From positions 434,001 to 498,000 of the forward strand of contig NZ_BCRD01000001.1 of the NCBI RefSeq assembly GCF_001552415.1: DNA of 64,000 nt, in the 5' to 3' direction. The translations under genes and the position numbers were made by a program. Origin of the DNA: Corynebacterium xerosis NBRC 16721 = ATCC 373. Its GTDB lineage: Bacteria > Actinomycetota > Actinomycetes > Mycobacteriales > Mycobacteriaceae. A model generated the notes under the pieces. The model saw only the letters and a program-made list of their open reading frames with translations, did not search any database and was not told the DNA's origin. This document shows, in pieces, positions 27,883 to 36,897 of the stretch (the first letter of the stretch is position 1; each line of letters begins with the position of its first letter).

Positions 27883-29007
27883 ATGGCAGCCACGACTTTC
27901 GACATCGTCCGCAACGAGGACCCGCGCTCCGACGAGGAGCGCGCCCGCATCCTGGCCAAGCCGGGATTCGGCCAGTACTTCACCGACCACATGGTCCGCA
28001 TCGATTGGGACGCCGATCGTGGGTGGCATTCGGCGCGCGTCGAGGCGTACGGGCCGCTGACCATGGACCCCGCGTCGTCGGTGCTGCATTACGGCCAGGC
28101 GATCTTCGAGGGGCTCAAGGCTTACCGCCACGCCGACGGGTCGATCGTGACGTTCCGCCCCGAGCAGAACGCCCGCCGATTCCAGCGTTCCGCCGCGCGC
28201 ATGGCCATGCCGGAGCTGCCGGAGGAGCTGTTCCTCGAGGCCGTGCGCCTGCTCGTCGACGTCGACCAGGCGTGGGTGCCCGAAGCCGGCGGCGAGGAGT
28301 CGCTGTATCTGCGCCCCATGCTCATCGCCACGGAGCGCACCCTCGGCGTGCACCCGTCGTCGTCCTACACCTTCCTGCTCATCGCCTCGCCGGCCGGCGC
28401 GTACTTCACCGGCGGCATCAACCCCGTGAAGGTGTGGCTGTCCCACGAGTACGTCCGCGCCTGCCCGGGCGGCACCGGCGACGCCAAGTTCGCCGGCAAC
28501 TACGCCGCCTCGCTGGCCGCGCAGGCCCAGGCGGAGGAGAAGGGCTGCGACCAGGTCGTGTGGCTCGACGCCATCGAGCGCACCTGGATCGAGGAAATGG
28601 GCGGCATGAACCTCGCCTTCCTCTACCCGGACAACGAGTGCGAGGCCGGCGTCAAGCTGGTGACCCCGGCGCTGTCCGGTTCCCTGCTGCCGGGCATCAC
28701 CCGCGATTCGCTGCTCACCGTCGCCGCCGACATGGGCATGGAGGTCGAGGAGCGCCGCGTGTCCACCGCCGACTGGGAGAACGACGCCACCAGCGGCAAG
28801 ATGTCCGAGACCTTCGCCTGCGGCACCGCGGCCGTGATCACCCCGGTCGGCGAGGTCGATTCGCGCGACGGGTCGTTCAAGATCAACGGCGGCGAGACCG
28901 GCGAGTGGACCATGAAGCTGCGCGAGCGCCTCACCGGCATCCAGCGCGGCGACGTCCCCGACGAGCACGGTTGGCTGCACACCCTCGTGGAGTCCCCGGA
29001 GGCGTAG
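27883..29007 (+). CDS. ilvE: Branched-chain amino acid aminotransferase
   Basis: A fold-type IV PLP aminotransferase that carries out the last step of Leu, Ile and Val synthesis. It is 374 residues from ATG 27883 (an ATG at 27874 is the alternative). The PLP lysine is in [12 protein letters not shown], the phosphate loop in [13 protein letters not shown], and [15 protein letters not shown] and [11 protein letters not shown] are class signatures. It is monocistronic; the gene that follows ilvE in mycobacteria on the other strand, gcvT, is absent here. Confidence 0.95.
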   Translation: MAATTFDIVRNEDPRSDEERARILAKPGFGQYFTDHMVRIDWDADRGWHSARVEAYGPLTMDPASSVLHYGQAIFEGLKAYRHADGSIVTFRPEQNARRFQRSAARMAMPELPEELFLEAVRLLVDVDQAWVPEAGGEESLYLRPMLIATERTLGVHPSSSYTFLLIASPAGAYFTGGINPVKVWLSHEYVRACPGGTGDAKFAGNYAASLAAQAQAEEKGCDQVVWLDAIERTWIEEMGGMNLAFLYPDNECEAGVKLVTPALSGSLLPGITRDSLLTVAADMGMEVEERRVSTADWENDATSGKMSETFACGTAAVITPVGEVDSRDGSFKINGGETGEWTMKLRERLTGIQRGDVPDEHGWLHTLVESPEA

Positions 29008-29026
29008 CGCCCCGGTCGACTCGCGG

Positions 29027-29088
29027 AAACACGTCGGGTGGACAGGTACATGTGGCACACCACGTGTACCTGTCCACCCGGCGTGTTT
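29027..29088. repeat. Dispersed hairpin element, copy B (29 bp arms)
   Basis: Arms 29027-29055 and 29060-29088 pair with two mismatches around the loop CACA. It shares architecture and the GGACAGGTAC core with copy A (23219-23276). Where the copies differ, both arms change so that pairing is kept. It starts 19 bp after the ilvE stop and may act as its terminator. Confidence 0.88.
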
Positions 29089-29289
29089 CTCTTTGCGTTC
29101 CGCTGCGCGGTGCAGCTTGACGACGGCCCGCCGGCACGTTCCCTCCGGTACGTTTCTGAGCGGAAAATGAAGTCCGCCTGGATTCCCCCGACATTTACGG
29201 AACGTGTGTGGGGGCGAGGGGGAATGTGGGGGAATCGGATTCACCGTGTCGTGAAACTGAAATTAGGCGGCGAATGCTCGGCGAATACG

Positions 29290-29325
29290 AAAATGCGCCT
29301 CGCGGCAGTCATTCCGCAAGGCGCA
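29290..29325. terminator. Terminator-like hairpin 3' of cobS and ilvE
   Basis: Arms 29290-29303 and 29312-29325 pair over 14 bp with one mismatch. On the minus strand the following CATTTTCG is weakly T-rich, so it could end cobS transcription. Confidence 0.5.
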
Positions 29326-29595
29326 TTCCGTAAAACCCGGAGGTCGAAGGTGTGCTCGTGAGTGGCGCCCCGGCAAACGGACGGCGCTTGATTTAATTGG
29401 GCGAGCCCCGAAACGAGCCTCCTACTCCGCCTCTCCGGCGGTGTGCCCTCAGTCTAGGCCGACCATTCCGAGTTCGTCAATGGTCATTTTCGAGTAAGTC
29501 CAATTCGGGTGCGAAAGAGGTGTGGCCCCACCCCCGGCACCGGCCGTCACCAGGGCGAACCCCGTTCGCCGTGGAGGGGGCGCATCCGCGCTCGG

Positions 29596-30564
29596 TCACC
29601 CCAGCGCGAGGAAAACGGCGGCGATCAGCGTGGACAGCTGCACGATCGCACCGAGGCCGTCGCCGTTGATCCCGCCCAGGCGCGTGACCAGCTTGCGCGC
29701 GAAAAGAACGGTGAACAGGACCACCGCCAGGCATGCGAGAATCCCCGCCGCCCCCGCGAGGAACCATGCGGCGACCGTGAGCGGGAACCACCAGGCCACC
29801 ACGGTCCACGTGGGTTGCGTCGCGCCGACGAGACCGCCGAAACCCGTGGGTGACATCGGCGGGAGACTGCGGTGGCAGGCCGTGGTTGCCGCGGCCCGCG
29901 CGATGATGAAGGGCAGGACCAGCACCAGAGCGGCGGTCACGATGGCGGCACCGCCGACTCCCGGGAACAAGGCTGCTTCGGTGGGGAACAGCGTCGTCGT
30001 AAAGCCATGCGCGAGCACCGCCATCGCCGCAGTTTGGCCCAGCAGCGTCAGAGTGACCGCCGCTGAGCCCATCGGCCCGACGTCGGGGGAGCGGAGGATC
30101 TCGCGGGCGCCCTCCGGATCGCGGTACGAGCCCAGGGCATCGGCGACGTCGGCGAGACCGTCGACGTGCATGGCGCGGGTGGTCAATTCGGAGGCGCAGA
30201 CGATGAGCACGCCGATCAGCGCGGCGAGCAGGGGCGCGGTGGCGGGGGAGGCGGCGGCGACGGCGGCAGTGGAAATCGCGTTTGCGGCGGAGGCGGTGGG
30301 CCCCCGCCCGTCGGAAAGCAGATGGGCGCCGCCGACGACGATCGTCGCGACGGCGACCGCGGCCAGACCGGGCACCAGGCCGGCCACCGGCGCCGCCGCC
30401 AGGGCGCGGCGGCCCGTGATGCGGTCGAAGACCGTCGCGCCGCGCATGGGCACGATGGTCAACCAGGAGATGGCCGTGCCGACCCCCTCGGCGACGGCGT
30501 TCCCGTGAACCGCGCGGTCACCGTCGAGGGACGCGTCCTCGGACGGGCCGGCCTTTCCCGACAC
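29596..30564 (-). CDS. cobS: Adenosylcobinamide-GDP ribazoletransferase
   Basis: The membrane-bound cobalamin synthase that joins adenosylcobinamide-GDP to alpha-ribazole. It is 322 residues from GTG 30564 and the C-terminal 290 match the family: GVGTAISWLTIVPM, the metal motif AMHVDGLADVADALG, GPMGSAAVTLTLLGQ, and many membrane helices ending in INGDGLGAIVQLSTL. The first 25 residues are an unconserved extension and the start is uncertain. It lies 7 bp after cobT, in the order cobU-cobT-cobS. Confidence 0.9.
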   Translation of the reverse strand: MSGKAGPSEDASLDGDRAVHGNAVAEGVGTAISWLTIVPMRGATVFDRITGRRALAAAPVAGLVPGLAAVAVATIVVGGAHLLSDGRGPTASAANAISTAAVAAASPATAPLLAALIGVLIVCASELTTRAMHVDGLADVADALGSYRDPEGAREILRSPDVGPMGSAAVTLTLLGQTAAMAVLAHGFTTTLFPTEAALFPGVGGAAIVTAALVLVLPFIIARAAATTACHRSLPPMSPTGFGGLVGATQPTWTVVAWWFPLTVAAWFLAGAAGILACLAVVLFTVLFARKLVTRLGGINGDGLGAIVQLSTLIAAVFLALG

Positions 30565-30571
30565 GGGCGGA

Positions 30572-31750
30572 TCAGTCCCGCTGGGACGGCTGCTCGCCGC
30601 CCTCGCGGTGGCCCGGGCGGTCGTCGGGGGAGTCCGGGGAGTCCGCGGAGTCGGTGGAGCCCGCGGCCTCCGGCGGTGCGGACACGTCGGCGGCGGTCGG
30701 GGCGGGCACGGCGCCGTCCTTGTCGGACACGCCCGCGTCGCCGAAGGTCGCCATCTCGGACAGGACGGCGACGGAGTGCTTGAGAATCGGCAGCGCCGCC
30801 ACGGCACCCGAACCCTCGCCCAGACGCATGCCGTAGTCCAGCAGCGGCTCCAGGCCCAGGTGCCGCAGCGCGATGGAATGGGCGGGCTCGGCCGACTTGT
30901 GGCCGGCGACCCACCACGCGCGGGCGCCCGGCGCCATCTGGTCGGCGAGCAGGGCCGCGGCGGTGGTGACCACGCCGTCGAGGATCACCGGGGTGCGGCG
31001 CACCGCGGCCTGCGCCAGAAACGCTGCCATGGCGGTCATGTCGGGGGAGGACACGCGGCGCAGGACCTCAACGGGATCATTGCGCAGCCGGCGGACGCGG
31101 AACATCGCGTCGCGCACGGCGGCGGTCTTGCGCTTCCACCCCTCGTCGTCGATGCCGGTGCCGCGGCCGACGACGGTGACGGGCTCCGAACCGGTCACCG
31201 CGCCGATGAGCACCGCCGCCGGAGTGGTGTTGCCGATGCCCAGGTCGCCGGCGATGAGCAGGTCGGCGCCCTCGTCGATCGCGTCGTCGGCCAGCTTCTT
31301 GCCCACCTCGATGGCGCGGTCGCACTCGTCCTGCGTCATCGCGTCCTCGACGTCGATGGAACCGCAGGACCGGCGCACGCGGAACGGCCCCTCCGCCTCG
31401 TGGTCCAGCGAAATGTCCACGGACTTCACGGACGCGCCCGCCACCCCGGCGATGGCGTTGACGCCCGCGCCGCCGGCGTTGATGTTGGCGTGCATCTGGA
31501 TGGACACCTCGGTCGGGTACGCCGACACGCCGCTGGCCGACACCCCGTGATCGCCGGCGAAGACGACGACGCGGCAGTCCTCCAGCTGCTTCGGCGGGCA
31601 CTGGCCCTGGCACGCGGACACCCAGACGCCGAGGTCCTCCAGGCGACCGAGCGAGCCCGTCGGCTTCGTCAACTGGAGCTGGCGCTCGCGGGCGAGCTGC
31701 TCGACATGCTCATCGGGGGCGACGACGGTACCGAAGCGATTGTTGGTCAT
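30572..31750 (-). CDS. cobT: Nicotinate-nucleotide-dimethylbenzimidazole phosphoribosyltransferase
   Basis: Makes alpha-ribazole phosphate, the lower ligand of cobalamin. It is 392 residues from ATG 31750. Family motifs include [48 protein letters not shown]-type substrate loop ([13 protein letters not shown]), GHKSAEPAH and the catalytic glutamate in LGEGSGA. The last 45 residues are an acidic Ser/Pro/Asp tail not found in typical CobT. It is between cobU and cobS in one operon. Confidence 0.92.
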   Translation of the reverse strand: MTNNRFGTVVAPDEHVEQLARERQLQLTKPTGSLGRLEDLGVWVSACQGQCPPKQLEDCRVVVFAGDHGVSASGVSAYPTEVSIQMHANINAGGAGVNAIAGVAGASVKSVDISLDHEAEGPFRVRRSCGSIDVEDAMTQDECDRAIEVGKKLADDAIDEGADLLIAGDLGIGNTTPAAVLIGAVTGSEPVTVVGRGTGIDDEGWKRKTAAVRDAMFRVRRLRNDPVEVLRRVSSPDMTAMAAFLAQAAVRRTPVILDGVVTTAAALLADQMAPGARAWWVAGHKSAEPAHSIALRHLGLEPLLDYGMRLGEGSGAVAALPILKHSVAVLSEMATFGDAGVSDKDGAVPAPTAADVSAPPEAAGSTDSADSPDSPDDRPGHREGGEQPSQRD

Positions 31751-31816
31751 GGTTCAAAAGATTATCCCAGCCATCGGATACGGGTCCGTTCGGCGGCGGC
31801 GCCCCGGTCCGCGCCG

Positions 31817-32542
31817 TCACTTCAGGCGCAGCGGCATGCCGGCGACGACGAGCACCACCTGGTCGCATACCTCGGCAAGACGCCCGTTGAGCAGGCCGAT
31901 TTCGTCGCGGAACAGCCGGCCCGACCGGTGTTCGGGAATGACGCCCATCCCCACTTCCGGGGTGACAATCACCAGGTGCGGTTCGCGCTTGACGACGTCC
32001 CGCGTTTCCCCCGATTCGCCCGGAACATCGGCTACGGCGGGGGAGCCGTCACCGGACCCGGCGGAGGGACTGGTGGAAGAGCCGGTGGAGAACCCTGCGA
32101 AGGGTGCGGTGGAGGACCTGGCCGACGTCCCGGTGGCGGGCCCTGCGCCGGGCCAATCTCGGACCGCGGCGACGAGCTCGTCCGTCCACGGCGCCACCGA
32201 CCCCCGGGGCAAGTCCCACAGACCCTCGCGGTCGAAGACACCCGTCAACCACGTGCCCACATCGTCGAGGAGCACGTGCGGTGAGAGGGGGCGACGCAGC
32301 GCCTCAACGGCGTCGACGTCGTCGACGGTGCGCCAATGCGCCGGCCGCCGATCCCGGTGCCCCGCGATGCGGGCGGCGAAATCGGCGTCGAAGCCATCGG
32401 CGCCCGGCCAGGGCCGCGCCGTTGCCACGTAGTCGACGGCAATCGGATCCCCCTGCGAACCGGAGGGGCGGTGGCCGTCGAAAAGCGACTCGGCCCACGC
32501 GGACTTGCCGGAACGCGCCCCACCCAGGACGAGAGTCCGCAC
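31817..32542 (-). CDS. cobU: Adenosylcobinamide kinase/guanylyltransferase with low-complexity insert
   Basis: A bifunctional enzyme that phosphorylates adenosylcobinamide and transfers GMP to it. It is 241 residues, starting at ATG 32542 with the P-loop LVLGGARSGKS. VDYVATARPW, AGHRDRRPAHWRTV and DDVGTWLTG match the family, as does the C-terminal VIVTPEVGMGVIPEHRSGRLFRDEIG. Between them, residues about 130-185 are a Ser/Thr/Gly/Ala-rich insert (TSARSSTAPFAGFSTGSSTS) that typical CobU of about 180 residues lacks. A GCTTGACGACG motif (31987-31997) lies at the end of this insert. Confidence 0.9.
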   Translation of the reverse strand: MRTLVLGGARSGKSAWAESLFDGHRPSGSQGDPIAVDYVATARPWPGADGFDADFAARIAGHRDRRPAHWRTVDDVDAVEALRRPLSPHVLLDDVGTWLTGVFDREGLWDLPRGSVAPWTDELVAAVRDWPGAGPATGTSARSSTAPFAGFSTGSSTSPSAGSGDGSPAVADVPGESGETRDVVKREPHLVIVTPEVGMGVIPEHRSGRLFRDEIGLLNGRLAEVCDQVVLVVAGMPLRLK

Positions 32543-32549
32543 CGGCGGC

Positions 32550-33308
32550 CTAAACCTCGTCGCCGATGTTCTTCTGCGGGCGCGGGGTGCGCAGGCGGCG
32601 CGGCTGCGAAGCGCGGGAGTACGCGTAGAAGCCCAGGCCCGCGCCGGCGGCGTCGGTGTCCGGGAAACGCTCGCGGACGAGCTTGTTGGCGCGCTTGCCG
32701 ATGGTGATGGCCTCCACCACCAGCACGATGATCAGGATCATCGAGAAGATCGACGCCACGTTCGCCGCCACCGGGAACGCCTGGCCGATGAACATGATCA
32801 GCAGCAGCACCAGAGCGACCGGCAGGAACACGTTGGCGAAGAAGCGGCGCGAGTCCACCCAATCGCGGACCAGCGCCCGCTCCGGGCCCTGATCGCGGGG
32901 CAGCATGTACTTCGGGTCGCCGGCGGCCATGCGCTCGTCGGCGATGCGGCGCTGCTCGCGGCGATCGGCGCGCTCGCGGGCCTTCTGCGCCTTCAGCTCC
33001 TCCTTCGACATGGTGGCCTTCTGCTGCTTGCGCTGCTCGCGGGCCTCCTTGCGGGTCTTCGGGGGAGTGATCGGGCCGCGGCGGGTGCCGTGGGCGCGCT
33101 CGATCTCGTTGCGCTTCGGAGTCGGACGGCCCTTCTTCGGCGTGTACGCGCGGCTCTTGCCGGTCGCGGTGCGGGCGGCCTCCTCCGAGGTCGGGGCGTG
33201 ACCGCGCTGGTCGGCGCCATTGTCGGTGGCGCCGGTGCCGGCGGCATCCGCGTTGGCTGCGTCCGCGGCGGCGGAGGGGGACTCGTTCTTCTTCCAGGGC
33301 GTCTTCAC
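32550..33308 (-). CDS. DUF3043 membrane protein
   Basis: A 252-residue protein with a disordered N-terminus, a highly charged helical region (about 75-125, KTRKEAREQRKQQKATMSKE), then PKYMLPRDQGPERALVRDWVDSRR, two membrane helices (about 155-210) and a basic tail. This matches DUF3043, encoded beside cobT in mycobacteria (Rv2206). The start is GTG 33308. It lies 7 bp upstream of cobU in the same direction, so it may lead the cob operon. Function unknown; I saw no cobalamin riboswitch upstream. Confidence 0.8.
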   Translation of the reverse strand: MKTPWKKNESPSAAADAANADAAGTGATDNGADQRGHAPTSEEAARTATGKSRAYTPKKGRPTPKRNEIERAHGTRRGPITPPKTRKEAREQRKQQKATMSKEELKAQKARERADRREQRRIADERMAAGDPKYMLPRDQGPERALVRDWVDSRRFFANVFLPVALVLLLIMFIGQAFPVAANVASIFSMILIIVLVVEAITIGKRANKLVRERFPDTDAAGAGLGFYAYSRASQPRRLRTPRPQKNIGDEV

Positions 33309-33592
33309 GGCCAACACCCTATCGGGCCTGCGGCGACGGCCCAAAGTGGCGCGCCGGACCGGGGAGGGGCGCCGGATTCCGGGACATTTCCCGGATGCTG
33401 GCGGGGCACGCGCCACGGGACTAGGGTGCCAAGGGTATCCTTCGGCCATATCGGAACGCCGACGGTGCGTTGAGGCGGCGGCCACGGCCCCGCTGATCCG
33501 CATCGCCGACGGGAAGGCCGATGGGGAATAGAACGTCCCCCGGCCGCGTTCCCCGAAGTAACCCAGCACCGCTTACCAAGGAGCACCACGCT

Positions 33593-33934
33593 ATGACCAC
33601 CGCACAGACCACCGGCGTGACCCTCACCGACGTCGCCGCCGCCAAGGCCAAGGCCCTCCTCGATCAGGAAGGCGCCAACAACCTGTCGCTGCGCATCTCC
33701 GTCGCCCCGGGCGGCTGCGCGGGCCTGCGCTACCAGCTCTACTTCGACGACCGGAACCTGGATGGTGACGTGTCGGAGGAGTTCGGCGGCGTCCGCCTCG
33801 TCGTCGACCGCCAGTCGGTGCCCTACCTGATGGGCGCGAAGATCGACTTCGCCGACACCATCGAGCAGCAGGGCTTCACCATCGACAACCCGAACGCCAC
33901 CGGCTCCTGCGCCTGCGGCGACTCGTTCAACTGA
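33593..33934 (+). CDS. erpA: A-type iron-sulfur cluster carrier (ErpA/HesB)
   Basis: A 113-residue A-type carrier that passes Fe-S clusters to target enzymes. The three cysteine ligands are seen in PGGCAGLRY and at the C-terminus in GSCACGDSF. ATG 33593 follows AAGGAGC. Likely clients encoded nearby are LipA and the Rieske protein QcrA, an inference from neighbourhood. The stop codon overlaps the first unit of a 33 bp tandem repeat. Confidence 0.92.
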   Translation: MTTAQTTGVTLTDVAAAKAKALLDQEGANNLSLRISVAPGGCAGLRYQLYFDDRNLDGDVSEEFGGVRLVVDRQSVPYLMGAKIDFADTIEQQGFTIDNPNATGSCACGDSFN

Positions 33935-34031
33935 TCGGCCCCGCCTGATCGACTGAACTCCGGATGATCGGCCCCGCCTGATCGACTGAACTCCGGATGA
34001 TCGGCCCCGCCTGATCGACTGAACTCCGGAT
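33933..34031. repeat. Tandem array, three identical 33 bp units overlapping the erpA stop
   Basis: Units start at 33933, 33966 and 33999, each beginning GATCGGCCCCGCC and ending CTCCGGAT. They are identical. The first two bases of unit 1 are the last two of the erpA TGA. Confidence 0.96.
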
Positions 34032-34633
34032 CCCGCCCCGACCCTCGTGGTCGGCGGCGGGTTTTCGCGTTTCGGGGGCGGGTCGAGCCTCACGGTCGCC
34101 GTCCCGTGCTTTGCGACGGTCGACGTTCCGCATGGCCGCCGCTCGCATCCGGAGGTTTCGTGCCGCCGTCGCACGCCTCCGGGGTTTCGTGCATATGCAG
34201 TTACACCCCGCGCGTTGGCCAATGCATCGGCGCTGGTCGCGGGCTTCAAATGTGCAGTGCGTGCACCATATTTGCACGAAACTTCAATGACCGGGGTCCG
34301 TTGGGCCAACGTGCGACGAGCCGGCCAGGAATTGGGGGAGGGGCGAACGGGGAGCGGGTGGGCGTCGTAAAGCAGACGGGGCGCCGCCCGTGGTGACGCT
34401 CGCCGTGAAGCCGAAAAGCAATGGGTGCGCGCACCTGGCGAAGCGCACCCGACGAGATCGCGAACGAAAGCGTGGATGGTGATCTCGTGGGCGCCGGCGC
34501 CGCCCGGAAACGACGAGATCGCGATTGAGGGCGTGGATCGTGATCTCGTGGGCGCCGATGGCCGCCGGAAACGACGAGATCGCGATTCCGGGATGGAATC
34601 GCGATCTCGTCGGTGCGTCGTCGGCGCGCGGCC
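33935..34633. other. Repeat-rich gap between erpA and asnB
   Basis: 700 bp between convergent genes with no credible coding sequence. It holds the 33 bp array, two recurrent-motif copies (34108, 34363), a duplicated GGTTTCGTGC (near 34155 and 34184) and the 61 bp hairpin array. In M. tuberculosis, from memory, a carbohydrate/adenosine kinase gene lies beside asnB at this point. Confidence 0.55.
34451..34610. repeat. Three tandem 61 bp units, each a hairpin, 3' of asnB
   Basis: Units begin GACGAGATCGCGA at 34451, 34512 and 34573. In each, the left arm pairs with a downstream GATCTCGT arm. In the third unit the arms (34574-34589 and 34595-34610) pair perfectly over 16 bp. The array ends 23 bp from the asnB stop codon. 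Confidence 0.93.
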
Positions 34634-36559
34634 CTAAAGCTGCACGGGGTAGTCGCGCTGCTCGATGCCGGGATCGATGCGGCCCTCGATGAAGATGCCG
34701 TGCCACACCATGAACGCCAGGATGGTCCACAGGCGGCGGGAGTGGTCGCGCTCGGTCGGGTGGTGCTCGGCGAGCATCTGCAGCACCTGCGCCTTGTCGA
34801 TCAGCTCGTCGGTCTGCGACTCGCGGATGACGTCCTCGGCCCAGCCGCGCAGCTCGTCGCCGGCCAGCCAGTGGCGGATCGGCACCGGGAAGCCCAGCTT
34901 GCGGCGGTTGAGCACGTGCGCCGGCACGATCTGCTCCATCGCCTTGCGCAGGGCGTACTTGGTGGTGCCGTTGGCGATGCGCATGTCCACCGGCAGGGTC
35001 TCCGCGACCTTGAACACCTCGCGGTCCAGGAACGGCACGCGCAGCTCCAGCGAGTTGGCCATGGTGATCTTGTCGGCCTTGACCAGGATGTCGCCGCGCA
35101 TCCACGTGAACAGATCCAGGTGCTGCATGCGGGTGACCGGGTCCATGCCCTCGGAGCGGGCGTAGATCGGGGCGGTGACCTCGCGGTGGTCCCACTCGCG
35201 CGGCGCCCACGGCAGGACGCGCTGCAGCTGCTCCCAGTTGAAGGAGCGGGCGTTGCCGTAGTAGCGGTCCTCCAGCGGCGTGGTGCCGCGCTGCAGCAGG
35301 GACTTGCCGCGCATGCCATCGGGCAGTGCGTCGCCGAGCTTGGCCAGGCCGGCCTTCAGCGGGCCGGGCACGCGGTCGAAGCCGGCCAGCGACAGCGGTT
35401 CCTTGTAAATGGTGTAGCCGCCGAACAGCTCGTCGGCTCCTTCACCGGACAGCACGACCTTGACGCGCTTGCGGGCCTCGGCGGCGACGAAGTACAGCGG
35501 GACCAGGGCCGGGTCGGCCACCGGGTCGTCGAGGTACCAGATGATCTTGGGGATCGCCGCCGCGAACTCCTCCGGCGAGACGACCTTGACGATGTGCTCC
35601 ACGCCGATGGCCGCCGCCGACTCCGCCGCGACGTCGACCTCGGAGAAGCCCTCGCGCTCGAAGCCGGTGGTGAAGGTCAGCAGATTCGGGTTGTGGCGCT
35701 TGGCCAGCGTCGCGATGGCGGTGGAGTCGATGCCGCCGGACAGGAAGGAGCCCACGGTCACGTCGGCGCGCATGTGCTTGGCGACGGAATCCTCCAGCGC
35801 TTCGGCGATCCGGTCGAACACGGCCTGCTCGCCGCCCTTGGGCACCGGGCGGATGGGGAAGTTCGGGTGGAAGTAGCGCGTCTGCTCGACCTTGCCGCCG
35901 GGGGAGACGGTGGCGGTGCAGCCGGACTCGATGCGGCGGATGTCGGTGTGCAGCGACTCCGGCTCCGGCACGTACTGCAGGTCCATGTAATGGACAAGCG
36001 CGCGCTTGTCGACGTCCTTGGCGTCCACGCCGAGTTCCGGGGCCATCTCGAGGATGGTCTTCTTCTCCGAGGCGAAGACGGTGCCGCGGCCGGTCGTCGC
36101 GTAGTACAGCGGCTTGATGCCGAACTGGTCGCGGGCGAGGAACAGCTTCTTCTCGACCGTGTCCCAGATGGCCACGCCGAACATGCCGCGCAGGTGCTTG
36201 ACCACGTCGGCGCCCCAGTGGTGGAAACCGACGACGATCGGCTCACCGTCGCCCGACGTGTTGAAGGTGTAGCCGGCGGCGGTGAGTTCCTCGCGGAGCT
36301 CCACGTAGTTGTAGATCTCGCCGTTGAACGTCAGGACGTAACGGTCGGGCTGGTCTTCGGGGCCCCACACCAGCGGTTGGTGCGAATGCGCCAGGTCGAT
36401 GATGGACAGCCGGTTGAAGCCGTAGACGAGGTCGGCGTCGTTCCACGTGCCCGCTTCGTCGGGGCCGCGGTGGCGCATGCAGGGCAGGGCACGCTCGACG
36501 GCGGGCACGAGGTCCGCGGCATCGGAGCGGGCCGTGAGAATTCCGAGGAGACCGCACAT
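34634..36559 (-). CDS. asnB: Glutamine-hydrolysing asparagine synthetase-type amidotransferase (LtsA/AsnB)
   Basis: A 641-residue class II amidotransferase from ATG 36559. Cys2 is the glutaminase nucleophile (MCGLLGIL); RHRGPDEAGTW, FNGEIYNY and SGDGEPIV follow. The synthetase domain has the PP-loop SGGIDSTAIA and SGEGADELFGGY. Length and sequence match corynebacterial LtsA and mycobacterial AsnB, which amidate meso-diaminopimelate in peptidoglycan and affect lysozyme sensitivity; that role is likelier here than free asparagine synthesis. It is divergent from ctaC. Confidence 0.93.
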   Translation of the reverse strand: MCGLLGILTARSDAADLVPAVERALPCMRHRGPDEAGTWNDADLVYGFNRLSIIDLAHSHQPLVWGPEDQPDRYVLTFNGEIYNYVELREELTAAGYTFNTSGDGEPIVVGFHHWGADVVKHLRGMFGVAIWDTVEKKLFLARDQFGIKPLYYATTGRGTVFASEKKTILEMAPELGVDAKDVDKRALVHYMDLQYVPEPESLHTDIRRIESGCTATVSPGGKVEQTRYFHPNFPIRPVPKGGEQAVFDRIAEALEDSVAKHMRADVTVGSFLSGGIDSTAIATLAKRHNPNLLTFTTGFEREGFSEVDVAAESAAAIGVEHIVKVVSPEEFAAAIPKIIWYLDDPVADPALVPLYFVAAEARKRVKVVLSGEGADELFGGYTIYKEPLSLAGFDRVPGPLKAGLAKLGDALPDGMRGKSLLQRGTTPLEDRYYGNARSFNWEQLQRVLPWAPREWDHREVTAPIYARSEGMDPVTRMQHLDLFTWMRGDILVKADKITMANSLELRVPFLDREVFKVAETLPVDMRIANGTTKYALRKAMEQIVPAHVLNRRKLGFPVPIRHWLAGDELRGWAEDVIRESQTDELIDKAQVLQMLAEHHPTERDHSRRLWTILAFMVWHGIFIEGRIDPGIEQRDYPVQL

Positions 36560-36897
36560 GGCTTTCGCGAACACCTTTCGTGGGGGAGGGGACCGGTAAG
36601 ACAATAGTCCCCCATGCGGCGTGGGCGAATTCCCGCGCCGCTGCGCGAAAACCTCGGCGTCGCAAAGCAAACCGGCGCCACGCGCCCCCGCGCGGGAGCG
36701 TGACCGGGATCACCATGACCTACGGCACCCCCATGGCCGTGCCCCTTCTCAGCCTTTTATCAGCCCGTCTATACTCGGTGACACCCCGTGGGGTCAGTCC
36801 AGTGTGGAGAATTCACAGGAATGGGCTAACCTGCTTGGGAAAGACAGAACCCTGATGGGTTCTTAAGGAATTGTGTGGATCAGGAAGGCAGACACAC
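36560..36897. other. Divergent asnB/ctaC regulatory region
   Basis: 338 bp holding both promoters. It contains a recurrent-motif copy CGTCGCAAAGC (36658-36668), a small perfect hairpin AGAACCC-TGAT-GGGTTCT (36846-36863) and the 12-mer GTTCTTAAGGAA (36859-36870), which is also upstream of ctaE. No gene is seen. Confidence 0.5.
36859..36870 (+). promoter_or_regulatory. 12-mer GTTCTTAAGGAA upstream of ctaC
   Basis: This site, 27 bp before the ctaC GTG, is identical to one at 45078-45089 upstream of ctaE on the opposite strand. The core CTTAAG is palindromic. Sharing between the two operons of one respiratory complex suggests a common regulator or leader function; this is an inference. Confidence 0.5.

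Larger units (their letters stand above)
29008..29595. other. Gap between ilvE and cobS
   Basis: 588 bp without a gene, where gcvT lies in M. tuberculosis (from memory). It contains hairpin element copy B, a motif copy followed by GGCCCG (29115), an AT-richer stretch around 29160-29280 and a terminator-like hairpin (29290-29325). Confidence 0.5.

Noticed and set aside
33309-33592. Cobalamin riboswitch upstream of the DUF3043-cob genes
   Set aside because: No B12-box-like sequence was seen; only a short hairpin TCCGGGA-CATT-TCCCGGA (33378-33395).
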